Below are positions 9,799-19,910 of a stretch of DNA of 64,000 bases, piece by piece (within the stretch, counting starts at the first letter, position 1; each line of letters opens with the position of its first letter). Location of the stretch: the NCBI RefSeq assembly GCF_003350535.1, contig NZ_QQBB01000002.1, positions 430,594 to 494,593 of the forward strand. Direction: 5' to 3'. This DNA comes from Microvirga subterranea (GTDB taxonomy: Bacteria; Pseudomonadota; Alphaproteobacteria; Rhizobiales; Beijerinckiaceae). The notes under the pieces were generated by a model. The model made no database searches, was not told where the DNA came from, and worked only from the letters and a program-made list of their open reading frames with translations. The translations under genes and the position numbers were made by a program.

Positions 9799-9832
9799 CG
9801 GCGGCCCGCGTCTGATCGCGAGGCCGCCGTTT
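9799..9832 (+). terminator. Strong hairpin between rplO and secY
   Basis: CGGCGGCC (9799-9806) pairs with GGCCGCCG (9822-9829). The inner CGCG...CGCG extends the stem to 12 base pairs with a single bulged A, and TTT follows at 9830-9832. This is a terminator-like structure lying 43 bases before secY. It may reduce secY/adk transcription relative to the ribosomal genes; internal promoters cannot be excluded. Confidence 0.55.
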
Positions 9833-9874
9833 GCGTGATCGGTATCACGTATCCACCTTTTTCGGGGACGGAAC

Positions 9875-11212
9875 ATGGCTTCAGCAGCCGAACAACTTGC
9901 GGCGAACATCAATTTTGGTTCGATCGCCAAAGCCGAAGAGTTGAAGAAGCGCATTTGGTTCACTCTCGGCGCACTCATCGTCTACCGTCTCGGCACCTAC
10001 ATTCCACTGCCCGGCATCGATCCTGAGGCTCTTCGCCAGAGCTTCCAGAGCGCCAGCGGCGGCGTGCTAGGACTCTTCAACATGTTCTCGGGCGGCGCCG
10101 TCGAGCGCATGGCCATCTTCGCCCTGAATATCATGCCGTACATCTCGGCCTCCATCATCATCCAGCTGCTCACGTCGGTCCTGCCGTCGCTCGAGGCGCT
10201 GAAGAAGGAAGGCGAGGCGGGTCGCAAGATCCTCAACCAGTACACCCGCTACCTGACGGTGCTGCTCGCCGTGTTCCAGTCCTGGGGCATTGCCGTGGGC
10301 CTCCAGAGTTCAGGCACGATCGTCCAGAATCCGGGTCTGTTCTTCCTGATCTCGACCGTGATCACGCTGACCGGCGGCACGATGTTCCTCATGTGGCTGG
10401 GTGAGCAGATCACCTCGCGCGGCATCGGCAACGGCACCTCGCTGATCATCTTCGCCGGCATCGTGGCCAACCTGCCGACGGCCATCGCCGGCACCCTCGA
10501 GCTCGGCCGCCAGGGCGCGATCTCCACGGGCCTGATCATCGGCGTCATCGTGATGGCCGTCGCTATCATCTACTTCGTGGTGTTCATGGAGCGCGCCCAG
10601 CGGCGTCTCCTGATCAACTACCCGAAGCGCCAGGTCGGCAACCGTCTCTACGAAGGCCAGACCTCGTTCCTGCCGCTCAAGCTCAATACGTCAGGCGTGA
10701 TCCCGCCGATCTTCGCCTCGTCGCTGCTTCTCCTGCCGGCAACGATCGCCAGCTTCCAGACCAGCCAGGGCGGGACCGGCATCATCTCGATGCTGACGAC
10801 CTACCTCGGACATGGCCGCCCAGCCTATATGTTCCTGTACGCAGCGCTGATCGTGTTCTTTGCCTTCTTCTACACCGCGATCGTCTTCAATCCGCAGGAG
10901 ACGGCCGACAACCTGAAGAAGCAGGGCGGCTTCATTCCGGGCATTCGTCCGGGTGAGCGCACAGCTGAGTTCATCGATCAGGTGTTGACTCGAATCACGG
11001 TCCTCGGTGCAGCTTATCTCGTCATCATCTGCCTGATTCCCGAGCTTCTCGTCTCCTATGCGGCGCTGCCTTTCTACTTCGGCGGCACCTCGCTCCTGAT
11101 CGTCGTGTCCGTCACCATGGACACGGTGGCCCAGGTCCACGGCCATCTGCTGGCTCACCAGTACGAGGGGCTTGTGAAGAAGGCCAAGCTCAAGGGCAGC
11201 CGGCGACGCTAA
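9875..11212 (+). CDS. secY: Preprotein translocase subunit SecY
   Basis: 445 residues with ten hydrophobic membrane segments, the channel subunit of the Sec translocon. The plug region and TM2 are visible (GLFNMFSGGAVERMAIFALN, about residues 66-85), and so is the basic cytosolic loop with RLPIKQ-like GSRRR end. The typical LGEQITSRGIGNGTSL motif lies near residue 175. As in other bacteria it sits at the end of spc, upstream of adk (gap 53 bases). Confidence 0.97.
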   Translation: MASAAEQLAANINFGSIAKAEELKKRIWFTLGALIVYRLGTYIPLPGIDPEALRQSFQSASGGVLGLFNMFSGGAVERMAIFALNIMPYISASIIIQLLTSVLPSLEALKKEGEAGRKILNQYTRYLTVLLAVFQSWGIAVGLQSSGTIVQNPGLFFLISTVITLTGGTMFLMWLGEQITSRGIGNGTSLIIFAGIVANLPTAIAGTLELGRQGAISTGLIIGVIVMAVAIIYFVVFMERAQRRLLINYPKRQVGNRLYEGQTSFLPLKLNTSGVIPPIFASSLLLLPATIASFQTSQGGTGIISMLTTYLGHGRPAYMFLYAALIVFFAFFYTAIVFNPQETADNLKKQGGFIPGIRPGERTAEFIDQVLTRITVLGAAYLVIICLIPELLVSYAALPFYFGGTSLLIVVSVTMDTVAQVHGHLLAHQYEGLVKKAKLKGSRRR

Positions 11213-11265
11213 GATCTTGATCCCCGCCGCAGGGCGGGGATACTCGACGCTAGAGGGGGACGTCG

Positions 11266-11847
11266 ATGAGAATCATTCTGCTGGGGCCGCCTGGGGCCGG
11301 AAAAGGAACCCAGGCCGTGCGGTTGGTCGAGCGGCTCGGGATTCCGCAGCTCTCGACCGGCGACATGCTCCGCGCAGCCGTGGCCGCCGGCACTCCGGTG
11401 GGCATGAAGGCCAAGGCCGTCATGGATTCCGGAGCGCTGGTGTCGGACGACATCGTCGTCGGCATCATCGCGGACCGGATCGAGGAGACCGACGCGAAGA
11501 ACGGCTTCATCCTCGACGGCTTCCCGCGCACGGTGGCGCAGGCTGAGGCGTTCGACGCCATGCTGGCCGAGAAGGGCCTCAAGCTCGACGGCGTGATCGA
11601 GTTCAAGGTCAACGAGGCCGAGCTCGTCGACCGCATCGTCAAGCGCGCCAAGGAGACCGAGGCCCGCGGCGAGCCGGTCCGAAAGGACGATAATCCGGAC
11701 GTGTTCAAGACCCGCCTCGAGGCGTACCGGACCCAGACGGCGCCGCTGTCGGCCTATTACCAGAGCAAAGGCACCCTGAAGACCGTCGACGGCATGAGGC
11801 CGATCGACGAGGTGACCGAGGCGATCCGGGGCATTCTCGGTCGCTAA
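11266..11847 (+). CDS. adk: Adenylate kinase
   Basis: 193 residues; converts ATP + AMP to 2 ADP. P-loop [10 protein letters not shown] at residues 7-16, AMP-binding STGDMLR (about 31-37) and DGFPRT (about 84-89) are intact. The LID region is short and lacks the four-Cys zinc site, the usual form in alphaproteobacteria. The secY-adk order is conserved in many bacteria. ATG 11266 follows GGGGGACG. Confidence 0.97.
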   Translation: MRIILLGPPGAGKGTQAVRLVERLGIPQLSTGDMLRAAVAAGTPVGMKAKAVMDSGALVSDDIVVGIIADRIEETDAKNGFILDGFPRTVAQAEAFDAMLAEKGLKLDGVIEFKVNEAELVDRIVKRAKETEARGEPVRKDDNPDVFKTRLEAYRTQTAPLSAYYQSKGTLKTVDGMRPIDEVTEAIRGILGR

Positions 11848-11887
11848 GGTCAGGCGGCAGAAAGGCCTACTGCCGTAACGAAAGGGC

Positions 11888-11915
11888 TTGACCCCCGGCC
11901 TTAATTGCGCTAGGG
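11888..11915 (+). promoter_or_regulatory. Candidate promoter of the alpha segment
   Basis: TTGACC at 11888-11893 and CTAGGG at 11910-11915 are 16 bases apart, in the 224-base gap between adk and rpsM. Alphaproteobacterial housekeeping promoters commonly keep a strong TTGAC element with a loose -10. It precedes a leader of about 150 bases. Pattern evidence only. Confidence 0.4.
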
Positions 11916-11942
11916 GCAAGCCTCTTGCATAAGAACCTGCTT

Positions 11943-11990
11943 ATCCGGAGGGTTTCGAGAGAAGCCGCTCCGGATTGTTGTGTTCTTCTT
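11943..11990 (+). terminator. Terminator-like hairpin in the rpsM leader
   Basis: ATCCGGAG (11943-11950) pairs perfectly with CTCCGGAT (11968-11975) around a 17-base loop, followed at once by the T-rich stretch TGTTGTGTTCTTCTT. It lies just downstream of the candidate promoter at 11888, so it could end the adk transcript or act as an attenuator for the alpha segment. Confidence 0.5.
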
Positions 11991-12037
11991 AACCCGCGCA
12001 GGGGCCGGCCTCCACCGGACGCGCGATAACACCACCG

Positions 12038-12053
12038 GAAGCCTTAAGGCTTC
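12038..12053 (+). promoter_or_regulatory. Perfect 16-base palindrome before rpsM
   Basis: GAAGCCTTAAGGCTTC is a perfect palindrome ending 18 bases before the rpsM ATG. In RNA it folds as a six-pair stem with a TTAA loop next to the ribosome binding site (GGAGACGGACG); in DNA it could be an operator. Position suggests translational control, which is an inference. Confidence 0.35.
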
Positions 12054-12071
12054 GCTACATGGAGACGGACG

Positions 12072-12440
12072 ATGGCCCGTATTGCAGGCGTCAATATCCC
12101 GACCAACAAGCGCGTTGTGATCGCGCTCCAGTACATCCACGGCATCGGCCCGAAGAAGGCCCAGGAGATCGTCGAGAAGGTCAACATCCCGGCCGAGCGC
12201 CGCGTGAACCAGCTGACCGACGCCGAGGTGCTCCAGATCCGTGAGACCATCGACCGCGACTACATCGTGGAAGGCGACCTGCGCCGCGAAGTGTCCATGA
12301 ACATCAAGCGCCTCATGGACCTCGGCGCCTATCGCGGCCTGCGTCACCGTCGCAGCCTGCCGGTCCGCGGCCAGCGCACGCACACGAACGCCCGCACCCG
12401 CAAGGGCAAGTCGAAGCCGATCGCCGGCAAGAAGAAGTAA
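12072..12440 (+). CDS. rpsM: 30S ribosomal protein S13
   Basis: 122 residues. S13 forms bridges to the 50S subunit. [20 protein letters not shown] start, helix-hairpin [12 protein letters not shown] near residue 22, and the basic C-terminal [14 protein letters not shown] tail are all present. First gene of the alpha segment; rpmJ and infA, often found just upstream in other bacteria, are absent here. Confidence 0.97.
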   Translation: MARIAGVNIPTNKRVVIALQYIHGIGPKKAQEIVEKVNIPAERRVNQLTDAEVLQIRETIDRDYIVEGDLRREVSMNIKRLMDLGAYRGLRHRRSLPVRGQRTHTNARTRKGKSKPIAGKKK

Positions 12441-12449
12441 TTTTCCTGC

Positions 12450-12501
12450 GGCCGTCCCAACGGGCGGCCCTTGTCTCCCGAGCGCCTGGCATGACGGGCG
12501 C
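12450..12501 (+). terminator. Two hairpins between rpsM and rpsK
   Basis: GGCCGTCC (12450-12457) pairs with GGGCGGCC (12462-12469) around CAAC, with one G-U pair. GCGCCTG (12482-12488) pairs with CGGGCGC (12495-12501) around GCATGA and is followed by GTTT. Both lie in an 82-base gap inside the operon, so full termination is unlikely. Confidence 0.4.
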
Positions 12502-12522
12502 GTTTGAAGGATCGTTAGTAGA

Positions 12523-12912
12523 ATGGCTAAAGAAGCGACCCGCGTCCGCCGCCGCGAACGCAAGAACATCGTCTCCGGCGTGGCGCATGTGAACGCCTCG
12601 TTCAACAACACCATGATCACCATCACCGACGCCCAGGGCAACACGATCTCGTGGTCCTCGGCCGGCGCGATGGGCTTCAAGGGCTCGCGCAAGTCGACCC
12701 CTTACGCCGCTCAGGTCGCGGCCGAAGACGCTGCCCGCAAGGCTTCCGAGCACGGCATGCGCACCCTCGAGGTCGAGGTCTCCGGTCCCGGCTCCGGCCG
12801 CGAGTCGGCCCTGCGCGCGCTCCAGTCGGCCGGCTTCACGGTCACCTCGATCCGTGACGTGACGCCGATCCCGCACAACGGCTGCCGTCCGCGCAAGCGT
12901 CGCCGCGTCTAA
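12523..12912 (+). CDS. rpsK: 30S ribosomal protein S11
   Basis: 129 residues, exact family length. Lines the mRNA path on the platform with S7. Recognised by [18 protein letters not shown] (about residues 23-40), the [14 protein letters not shown] motif and the C-terminal [13 protein letters not shown]. The ATG follows AAGGAT. Confidence 0.97.
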   Translation: MAKEATRVRRRERKNIVSGVAHVNASFNNTMITITDAQGNTISWSSAGAMGFKGSRKSTPYAAQVAAEDAARKASEHGMRTLEVEVSGPGSGRESALRALQSAGFTVTSIRDVTPIPHNGCRPRKRRRV

Positions 12913-12921
12913 GATCATCCA

Positions 12922-12981
12922 GCGCCCGGACTCGCTCCGGGCGCGTTCCAGTTTTGAGGGTGGGCCGAAAAGCCTGCCCTC
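12922..12981 (+). terminator. Two strong hairpins between rpsK and rpoA
   Basis: GCGCCCGGA (12922-12930) pairs perfectly with TCCGGGCGC (12936-12944); GTTCCAGTTTT follows, making it terminator-like. GAGGGTGGGC (12956-12965) pairs over ten positions, two of them G-U, with GCCTGCCCTC (12972-12981), ending 25 bases before the rpoA start. The second could affect translation initiation of rpoA. Confidence 0.5.
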
Positions 12982-13006
12982 ATTCCGTACCGCAAGAGGT
13001 GTGGTT

Positions 13007-14023
13007 GTGATCCAAAAGAACTGGCAAGAGCTGATTAAGCCCAACAAGCTCGAAGTCTCTCCCGGCGACGATCCGAAGCGCATCGCGACGGTCGTGGCCG
13101 AGCCTCTCGAGCGTGGCTTTGGCACGACGCTGGGCAACTCCCTGCGCCGCGTTCTGCTGTCGTCCCTCCAGGGCGCCGCCGTGACGTCGATCCACATCGA
13201 CGGCGTGCTGCACGAGTTCTCCTCCATCCCGGGCGTCCGCGAGGATGTGACCGACATCGTCCTGAACGTGAAGACGATCGCCATCAAGATGCAGGGCGAG
13301 GGTCCGAAGCGCATGGCGCTCCGCAAGACCGGCCCGGGCACCGTCACGGCGGGCGACATCAACACGGTCGGCGACGTGCAGATCCTGAACCCGGAGCTCG
13401 TTCTCTGCACCCTCGACGAGGGCGCCGAGATCCGCATGGAGTTCACGGTCGACACCGGCAAGGGCTACGTCCCGGCCGAGCGCAACCGCGCCGAGGATGC
13501 TCCGATCGGCCTGATCCCGGTCGACTCGCTCTATAGCCCGGTCAAGAAGGTGTCGTACCGCATCGAGAACACCCGCGAGGGCCAGATTCTCGACTACGAC
13601 AAGCTCATCATGACCGTCGAGACCAACGGTGCCGTGACTCCTGAGGATGCCGTCGCCTTCGCGGCCCGCATTCTCCAGGACCAGCTCCAGGTCTTCGTGA
13701 ACTTCGAGGAGCCCCGCAAGGAGGAGGCCGCCGCCGCCGCGCCGCAGCTGCCCTTCAATCCGGCGCTGCTCAAGAAGGTCGACGAGCTCGAGCTGTCGGT
13801 CCGTTCGGCGAATTGCCTCAAGAACGACAACATCGTCTACATCGGCGACCTCATCCAGAAGTCCGAGGCGGAAATGCTCCGCACCCCGAACTTCGGCCGC
13901 AAGTCGCTCAACGAGATCAAGGAGGTTCTGGCTTCCATGGGCCTCCATCTCGGCATGGACGTGCCCGGCTGGCCGCCCGAGAACATCGAAGATCTCGCCA
14001 AGCGCTTCGAAGAGCACTACTAA
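13007..14023 (+). CDS. rpoA: RNA polymerase alpha subunit
   Basis: 338 residues from GTG 13007 ([17 protein letters not shown]). The earlier GTG at 13001 is rejected because the AAGAGG site (12994-12999) is seven bases from 13007 but one base from 13001. N-terminal assembly domain with [17 protein letters not shown] (about residues 35-51), Ala-rich linker near residues 240-247, and the C-terminal DNA-binding domain with [12 protein letters not shown] and [14 protein letters not shown]. Lies between rpsK and rplQ as usual; rpsD is absent from this alpha segment. Confidence 0.97.
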   Translation: MIQKNWQELIKPNKLEVSPGDDPKRIATVVAEPLERGFGTTLGNSLRRVLLSSLQGAAVTSIHIDGVLHEFSSIPGVREDVTDIVLNVKTIAIKMQGEGPKRMALRKTGPGTVTAGDINTVGDVQILNPELVLCTLDEGAEIRMEFTVDTGKGYVPAERNRAEDAPIGLIPVDSLYSPVKKVSYRIENTREGQILDYDKLIMTVETNGAVTPEDAVAFAARILQDQLQVFVNFEEPRKEEAAAAAPQLPFNPALLKKVDELELSVRSANCLKNDNIVYIGDLIQKSEAEMLRTPNFGRKSLNEIKEVLASMGLHLGMDVPGWPPENIEDLAKRFEEHY

Positions 14024-14030
14024 GCCTGCC

Positions 14031-14062
14031 GGGGATGCCGAGCCCATCGGCGTCCCCGTTTT
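14031..14062 (+). terminator. Terminator-like hairpin between rpoA and rplQ
   Basis: GGGGATGCCG (14031-14040) pairs over ten positions, including one G-U, with CGGCGTCCCC (14048-14057) around AGCCCAT, followed by GTTTTCG. It starts seven bases after the rpoA stop. rplQ must still be expressed, so read-through or a second promoter is required. Confidence 0.5.
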
Positions 14063-14138
14063 CGTCCCCGCCTGAAGGCGGATCAGAAGAGAGACGGTCG
14101 TCCCTTGGCACGGCGGCCGGAAGATCAAGGAGAAAGCC

Positions 14139-14558
14139 ATGCGTCACGGATTCCGAGGTCGTCGGTTCAACCGCACGACCGAGCACCGCAAAGCAATGTT
14201 CGCCAACATGGCGGCTGCGCTGATCAAGCACGAGCAGATCGTCACGACCCTGCCGAAGGCCAAGGACCTGCGTCCCGTGGTCGAGAAGCTCATCACCCTC
14301 GGCAAGCGCGGCGACCTGCACGCCCGCCGTCTGGCGATGTCGCAGCTGCGCGACGAGGACATGGTGAAGAAGCTCTTCGGCGTTCTCGGCCCGCGCTACC
14401 AGGAGCGCCAGGGCGGCTACACCCGCGTCCTCAAGGCCGGCTTCCGCTACGGCGACAACGCCCCCATGGCCGTGATCGAGTTCGTCGACCGTGACGTCGA
14501 CGCTCGCGGCCAGGATTCGGGCCCGACTCAGAAGGAAGAGGTCGTCGAGGCCGCGTAA
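14139..14558 (+). CDS. rplQ: 50S ribosomal protein L17
   Basis: 139 residues. [25 protein letters not shown] is the family start (first 25 residues), followed by [26 protein letters not shown]17 lies near the tunnel exit. It ends the ribosomal superoperon; an intrinsic terminator follows 22 bases after the stop. AAGGAGAAAGCC precedes the ATG. Confidence 0.97.
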   Translation: MRHGFRGRRFNRTTEHRKAMFANMAAALIKHEQIVTTLPKAKDLRPVVEKLITLGKRGDLHARRLAMSQLRDEDMVKKLFGVLGPRYQERQGGYTRVLKAGFRYGDNAPMAVIEFVDRDVDARGQDSGPTQKEEVVEAA

Positions 14559-14579
14559 GGCTTCAAACCTCGGCATTGT

Positions 14580-14612
14580 GAAAGGGCGGTCCTCGGGCCG
14601 CCCTTTTCGTTT
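14580..14612 (+). terminator. Intrinsic terminator of the ribosomal superoperon
   Basis: AAAGGGCGG (about 14581-14589) pairs with CCGCCCTTTT (14598-14607) around a short loop and is followed by a T-rich run (CGTTTCTT). A textbook Rho-independent terminator directly after rplQ. Confidence 0.85.
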
Positions 14613-14706
14613 CTTCGGCGCTCTGTCCGAACGTGGTGCTGGAATTTGGTTTTTCGCTCACCACGTCTTATCGAGAGCCACGATCTAATTTGAGGATTCG
14701 CGTCTG

Positions 14707-16116
<1,410 letters not shown>

Positions 16117-16181
16117 GGGGCAGGACGCCGGCGCGATGTTCGGCTATTGATGTCCGCACGTTCCTCAAGTCCGTAGACATT

Positions 16182-17498
16182 ATGAGCGACCTCTTCTCAT
16201 CCGCCGGCCTCGACCGGAACGCCCCACGGCCCCTGGCAGACCGGATGCGGCCCACCAAGCTCTCGGAGGTGGTGGGGCAGGACCATCTGGTCGGCGATGA
16301 CGGCATCCTGACCCGGCTCATCGCGTCGAAATCCCTCGGCTCCCTGATCTTCTGGGGGCCGCCCGGGACCGGCAAGACCACGGTGGCGCGCCTTCTGGCC
16401 CATGAGACCGACCTCCACTTCGAGCAGATCTCTGCCATCTTTTCAGGCGTCGCGGACCTGAAGAAGGTCTTCGAGGCGGCCCGGCAGCGCCGGTCGATGG
16501 GGAAGGGGACGCTTCTCTTCGTCGATGAGATTCACCGCTTCAATCGCGCCCAGCTCGACGCCTTCCTGCCCGTGATGGAGGACGGCACGATCACCCTCGT
16601 CGGCGCGACGACCGAGAACCCGTCCTTCGAGCTCAATGCCGCTCTGCTCTCCCGCGCCAGGGTGCTGATCTTCAAGTCCCTCGACGAGGAGGCGATCCGG
16701 CAGATCCTGGAGCGCGCCGAGGAGATCACCGGCAAGAACCTTCCGCTCGACGAGGAAGCGCGGAATTCCCTCGTGCGTATGGCCGATGGCGACGGGCGCG
16801 CGGCCCTGACGCTGGCCGAGGAGGTCTGGCGCTCTGCCAAGCCCGGCGAGGTTTTCGATGCGGAACAGCTGCAGGAGATCATCCAGAGGCGCGCCCCCAT
16901 CTACGACAAGGGACAGGAGGGGCACTACAACCTCATTTCTGCCCTGCACAAGACGATCCGTGGGTCCGACCCGGATGCGGCCCTCTACTACCTCGCCCGG
17001 ATGCTCGATGCCGGGGAAGACCGCCTGTTCATCGCGCGCCGGCTGGTCCGGGCCGCAATCGAGGATATCGGCCTCGCCGATCCGCAGGCCCTCGTGGTCG
17101 CGAATGCCGCAAAGGACGCGTTCGATTTCCTCGGCTCGCCGGAGGGCGAACTCGCGCTGGCCCAAGCCGCGGTCTATCTCGCCACAGCGCCGAAATCGAA
17201 TGCCCTCTACACCGCCTACAAGGGGGCGACCCGGGTCGCAAAGGAGCATGGCTCCCTCATGCCGCCGAAGACCATCCTCAACGCTCCGACCAAGCTGATG
17301 AAGAACATCGGCTATGGTGCCACCTACCGCTACGACCACGATGAACCGGACGCCTTCTCGGGCCAGGATTACTGGCCGGAAAAGCTCGACCGTCAGCATT
17401 TCTACGAGCCGGTCGACCGAGGCTTCGAGCGCGAGATCCGCCGGCGTCTCGACTGGTGGGAGAAACTGCGCCGGGAGCGTCGCGGCGAGAGCGAATAG
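16182..17498 (+). CDS. rarA: Replication-associated recombination protein A (MgsA/RarA ATPase)
   Basis: 438 residues, normal for the family. AAA+ ATPase of the clamp-loader group that acts at stalled replication forks. Walker A GPPGTGKT at residues 59-66, Walker B LLFVDEIH at 111-118, sensor 1 GATTENPSF, and the C-terminal tetramerisation region with YKGATRVAKEHGSLMPP. Lies between the protease and crcB, a common order in Hyphomicrobiales. 37 bases before crcB. Confidence 0.95.
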   Translation: MSDLFSSAGLDRNAPRPLADRMRPTKLSEVVGQDHLVGDDGILTRLIASKSLGSLIFWGPPGTGKTTVARLLAHETDLHFEQISAIFSGVADLKKVFEAARQRRSMGKGTLLFVDEIHRFNRAQLDAFLPVMEDGTITLVGATTENPSFELNAALLSRARVLIFKSLDEEAIRQILERAEEITGKNLPLDEEARNSLVRMADGDGRAALTLAEEVWRSAKPGEVFDAEQLQEIIQRRAPIYDKGQEGHYNLISALHKTIRGSDPDAALYYLARMLDAGEDRLFIARRLVRAAIEDIGLADPQALVVANAAKDAFDFLGSPEGELALAQAAVYLATAPKSNALYTAYKGATRVAKEHGSLMPPKTILNAPTKLMKNIGYGATYRYDHDEPDAFSGQDYWPEKLDRQHFYEPVDRGFEREIRRRLDWWEKLRRERRGESE

Positions 17499-17535
17499 GT
17501 TGCTGAAGAATCGGCAGCCAATCCAGGGGGCACCT

Positions 17536-17922
17536 GTGAAATCCTATCTTCTCGTTTTCCTCGGAGCCGGCATCGGCGGCTCGCTCCGGCATGCGGTCAA
17601 TCTAGCCTGCGCCCGCACCTTCGGGACCGGATTTCCCTGGGGGACAGTGACGGTGAACATCGCAGGCTCCTTCGCCATGGGGGTTCTCGCGGCTTGGCTC
17701 GCGTTCAAGGCCGGGGAGGGGTGGAGCCAGCCTCTGCGCCTGTTCCTGACGACGGGGATTCTCGGCGGCTTCACGACCTTCTCGGCCTTTTCGCTTGAAG
17801 CAGCTCTTCTTTGGGAACGCGGGGATGTGCCGACGGCTCTTGCCTATGTGGCGGGCTCGGTCCTGCTGTCCATAGCCGGATTGGCCATGGGGTTGGCCCT
17901 CGTGCGGACGCTTGCCAGTTAG
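17536..17922 (+). CDS. crcB: Fluoride channel CrcB/Fluc
   Basis: 128 residues starting at GTG 17536, five bases after an AGGGGG site; a longer reading from 17314 runs antiparallel through rarA and is rejected. Four membrane segments. Fluc motifs present: GGSLRHAVN near the N-terminus, TVTVNIAGSF with the pore Asn, and GGFTTFSAF with the paired Phe residues. Exports fluoride as a dual-topology dimer. No fluoride riboswitch was seen upstream; it probably shares the rarA transcript. Confidence 0.93.
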   Translation: MKSYLLVFLGAGIGGSLRHAVNLACARTFGTGFPWGTVTVNIAGSFAMGVLAAWLAFKAGEGWSQPLRLFLTTGILGGFTTFSAFSLEAALLWERGDVPTALAYVAGSVLLSIAGLAMGLALVRTLAS

Positions 17923-17964
17923 ACCGCGATTGCCGCCTGCCCGGCGCTCTGATACCCACGTTTC

Positions 17965-19200
17965 ATGAAGAAAAGCGGTTCAGGACAGAAGAACGGTGCC
18001 CGCGGCGGGCGTGCAGGATCTCGGCAGGGCTTTCGCTCGCGAGAGGACAAGCCCGCGCGCAAGAGCGCGCCGACAACGCAGCGCGCTCCGAAGGCGGTGA
18101 CCAAGGCACGCCCGGCTCCCGTGGTGCGGGCGAAGCCTGCTCCGGTTGAAGCGGTCCCGCGGCCGACGAAGGCCCAGGCCCGGGCCGAGGCGCAGGAGAC
18201 GCTGGCGACCGGCGTGCAGACCCTTGTGGTCGAACCCGACGAGGCCGACATGCGCGTCGACCGTTTCCTGGTCGCACGCTTCCCGCAGCTTGCCTTCACG
18301 CATATCCAGCGCATCGTCCGCAAGGGCGAGCTGCGCGTCGACGGCAAGCGCGCGCAACCGAACGACCGCCTGACGGCCGGCCAGAAGGTGCGGATCCCGC
18401 CGCTCAAGCTCGACCAGCCCCGGCCCGCCTCCCGCAGCGCCGCGAAGGATCAGAGCGAGCGCGATTTCCTGAAGTCGATCACGCTCTACGAGGACAAGGA
18501 TGTCCTGATCATCAACAAGCCGATGGGCTTGGCCGTGCAGGGCGGCTCCGGCACCACGCGGCATGTGGACGGACTCCTTGAATCGATGCGCGACGCCGAG
18601 GGCCAGAAGCCGCGCCTCGTGCACCGGCTCGACAAGGACACGGCTGGCTGTCTCGTCATCGCGAAGACGCGGTTTGCTGCGTCTACGATGGCGAAATCGT
18701 TCCGCTCGCGCACCACCCGGAAGATCTATTGGGCGCTCGTCGCAGGCGTCCCGCGCGTGAAGCAGGGAAGGATCTCGACCTATCTCGCGAAGGAAGGCGA
18801 GGAGGGGGATTCCCGCATGAAGGTAGCGCGCCACGGGGACGAAGGCGCCAGCCATGCCTTGACCTACTATGCAGTGGTCGAAACGGCGGGCCAGAAGCTC
18901 GCCTGGGTGTCGCTGAAGCCGGTGACCGGCCGCACGCACCAGCTGCGCGCGCACACGGCCCATATCGGCCATCCCATCGTGGGCGACCCGAAATATTTCG
19001 ACATCGAGAACTGGGAGCTGCCCGGCGGCATCCAGAACAAGCTGCACCTGCTCGCCCGCCGGATCGTCATCGCGCATCCGCGCACGGGCAAGCCGATCGA
19101 CGTCACGGCGCCGCTGCCGCCGCACATCCAACAGAGCTTCAACCTCCTCGGCTTTGACACCGGCCGCTACGACCCGATCGTCGACGCGCCGGAGGAATAA
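17965..19200 (+). CDS. Large-subunit pseudouridine synthase, RluC/RluD type
   Basis: 411 residues, longer than the usual ~320 because of an N-terminal low-complexity Lys/Arg/Ala/Pro stretch (residues 1-80), probably disordered and RNA-binding. Then an S4 RNA-binding domain (about 93-150) and the synthase domain with HRLDKDTAG at 220-228, where Asp223 is the catalytic residue. Makes pseudouridines in 23S rRNA, by homology at the RluC positions 955/2504/2580. Start ATG 17965 is the only reasonable one. Confidence 0.9.
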   Translation: MKKSGSGQKNGARGGRAGSRQGFRSREDKPARKSAPTTQRAPKAVTKARPAPVVRAKPAPVEAVPRPTKAQARAEAQETLATGVQTLVVEPDEADMRVDRFLVARFPQLAFTHIQRIVRKGELRVDGKRAQPNDRLTAGQKVRIPPLKLDQPRPASRSAAKDQSERDFLKSITLYEDKDVLIINKPMGLAVQGGSGTTRHVDGLLESMRDAEGQKPRLVHRLDKDTAGCLVIAKTRFAASTMAKSFRSRTTRKIYWALVAGVPRVKQGRISTYLAKEGEEGDSRMKVARHGDEGASHALTYYAVVETAGQKLAWVSLKPVTGRTHQLRAHTAHIGHPIVGDPKYFDIENWELPGGIQNKLHLLARRIVIAHPRTGKPIDVTAPLPPHIQQSFNLLGFDTGRYDPIVDAPEE

Positions 19201-19315
19201 AGCGGTCACCCGTTTTCCCCTCTCTCCTTGTCGCACTTTTGCCTCTCAATCGGGGTAGCCTCACATGCCTCGATCGGCCAGTCGGCCGCTCGGGCCATTG
19301 GCAAGGAGGAGATCG

Positions 19316-19777
19316 ATGGAACATAAGCATCTTGATCAGCTCCGTAGCGTAGCCGACGTTCGTCCGCGGTCTCTGACCCGGCAGGAACGAGTAGAGCGTT
19401 GGATCGAACTTCTCGAGCGTAATCCTACGCGTCGCCTGAACTCCCTTGGTGAAATCGAGTACAAGCCGCCAGCAGAGCGGGCCCTGATCAGGGAAGACAA
19501 CTCGCCCCTCACCGTCGCCTATGAAGATCCCGTCCTTCGGGCGGATGGCCTCGCCAGCGACAGGCTCGGCGACGTCATGAACTATTTCGAACTGTCCGAC
19601 GGCCAGGCGCACTACGCGCTTTGCTCATGTCTGAGCGGCCGCTCCATGGATGCGGCATCCTTCGCCCAGCGCCTCCGCAACACGACAGGCACCGCCGGCT
19701 GGCGGTCGGCTGCCGGCGCATGGGCTCTGGCGGGGCTCGCCGTCACCCTGCCCGGGTTCATCTATCTGTTTAATTGA
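19316..19777 (+). CDS. Conserved hypothetical protein with a C-terminal membrane anchor
   Basis: 153 residues from ATG 19316, which follows a strong AAGGAGGAG site; an upstream ATG at 19265 has none. The N-terminal half is charged and includes RQERVERWIELLERNP. The middle has a possible low-complexity core with two Cys (ALCSCLSG). The last ~20 residues are hydrophobic, consistent with a tail anchor facing the cytoplasm. I do not recognise the family. Confidence 0.75.
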   Translation: MEHKHLDQLRSVADVRPRSLTRQERVERWIELLERNPTRRLNSLGEIEYKPPAERALIREDNSPLTVAYEDPVLRADGLASDRLGDVMNYFELSDGQAHYALCSCLSGRSMDAASFAQRLRNTTGTAGWRSAAGAWALAGLAVTLPGFIYLFN

Positions 19778-19910
19778 GCAGAGAAGAGGGCGATCCGGAC
19801 AATCCGATCTACGGTCAGGAGGCCTGAGGCGCCCCCTGATCGCCGGTGCCTTAGGCCGTTGCGCTGCGCTCTCCGATAGGAGACAACACGGCAGACCGGA
19901 GGCACCCAAT

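Noticed and set aside
11848..12071. S4-type autoregulatory pseudoknot in the rpsM leader
   Set aside because: rpsD is not in this operon and the leader sequence does not match the E. coli element by eye.
17499..17535. Fluoride riboswitch before crcB
   Set aside because: Only 37 bases separate rarA and crcB, and no crcB-motif sequence is present.
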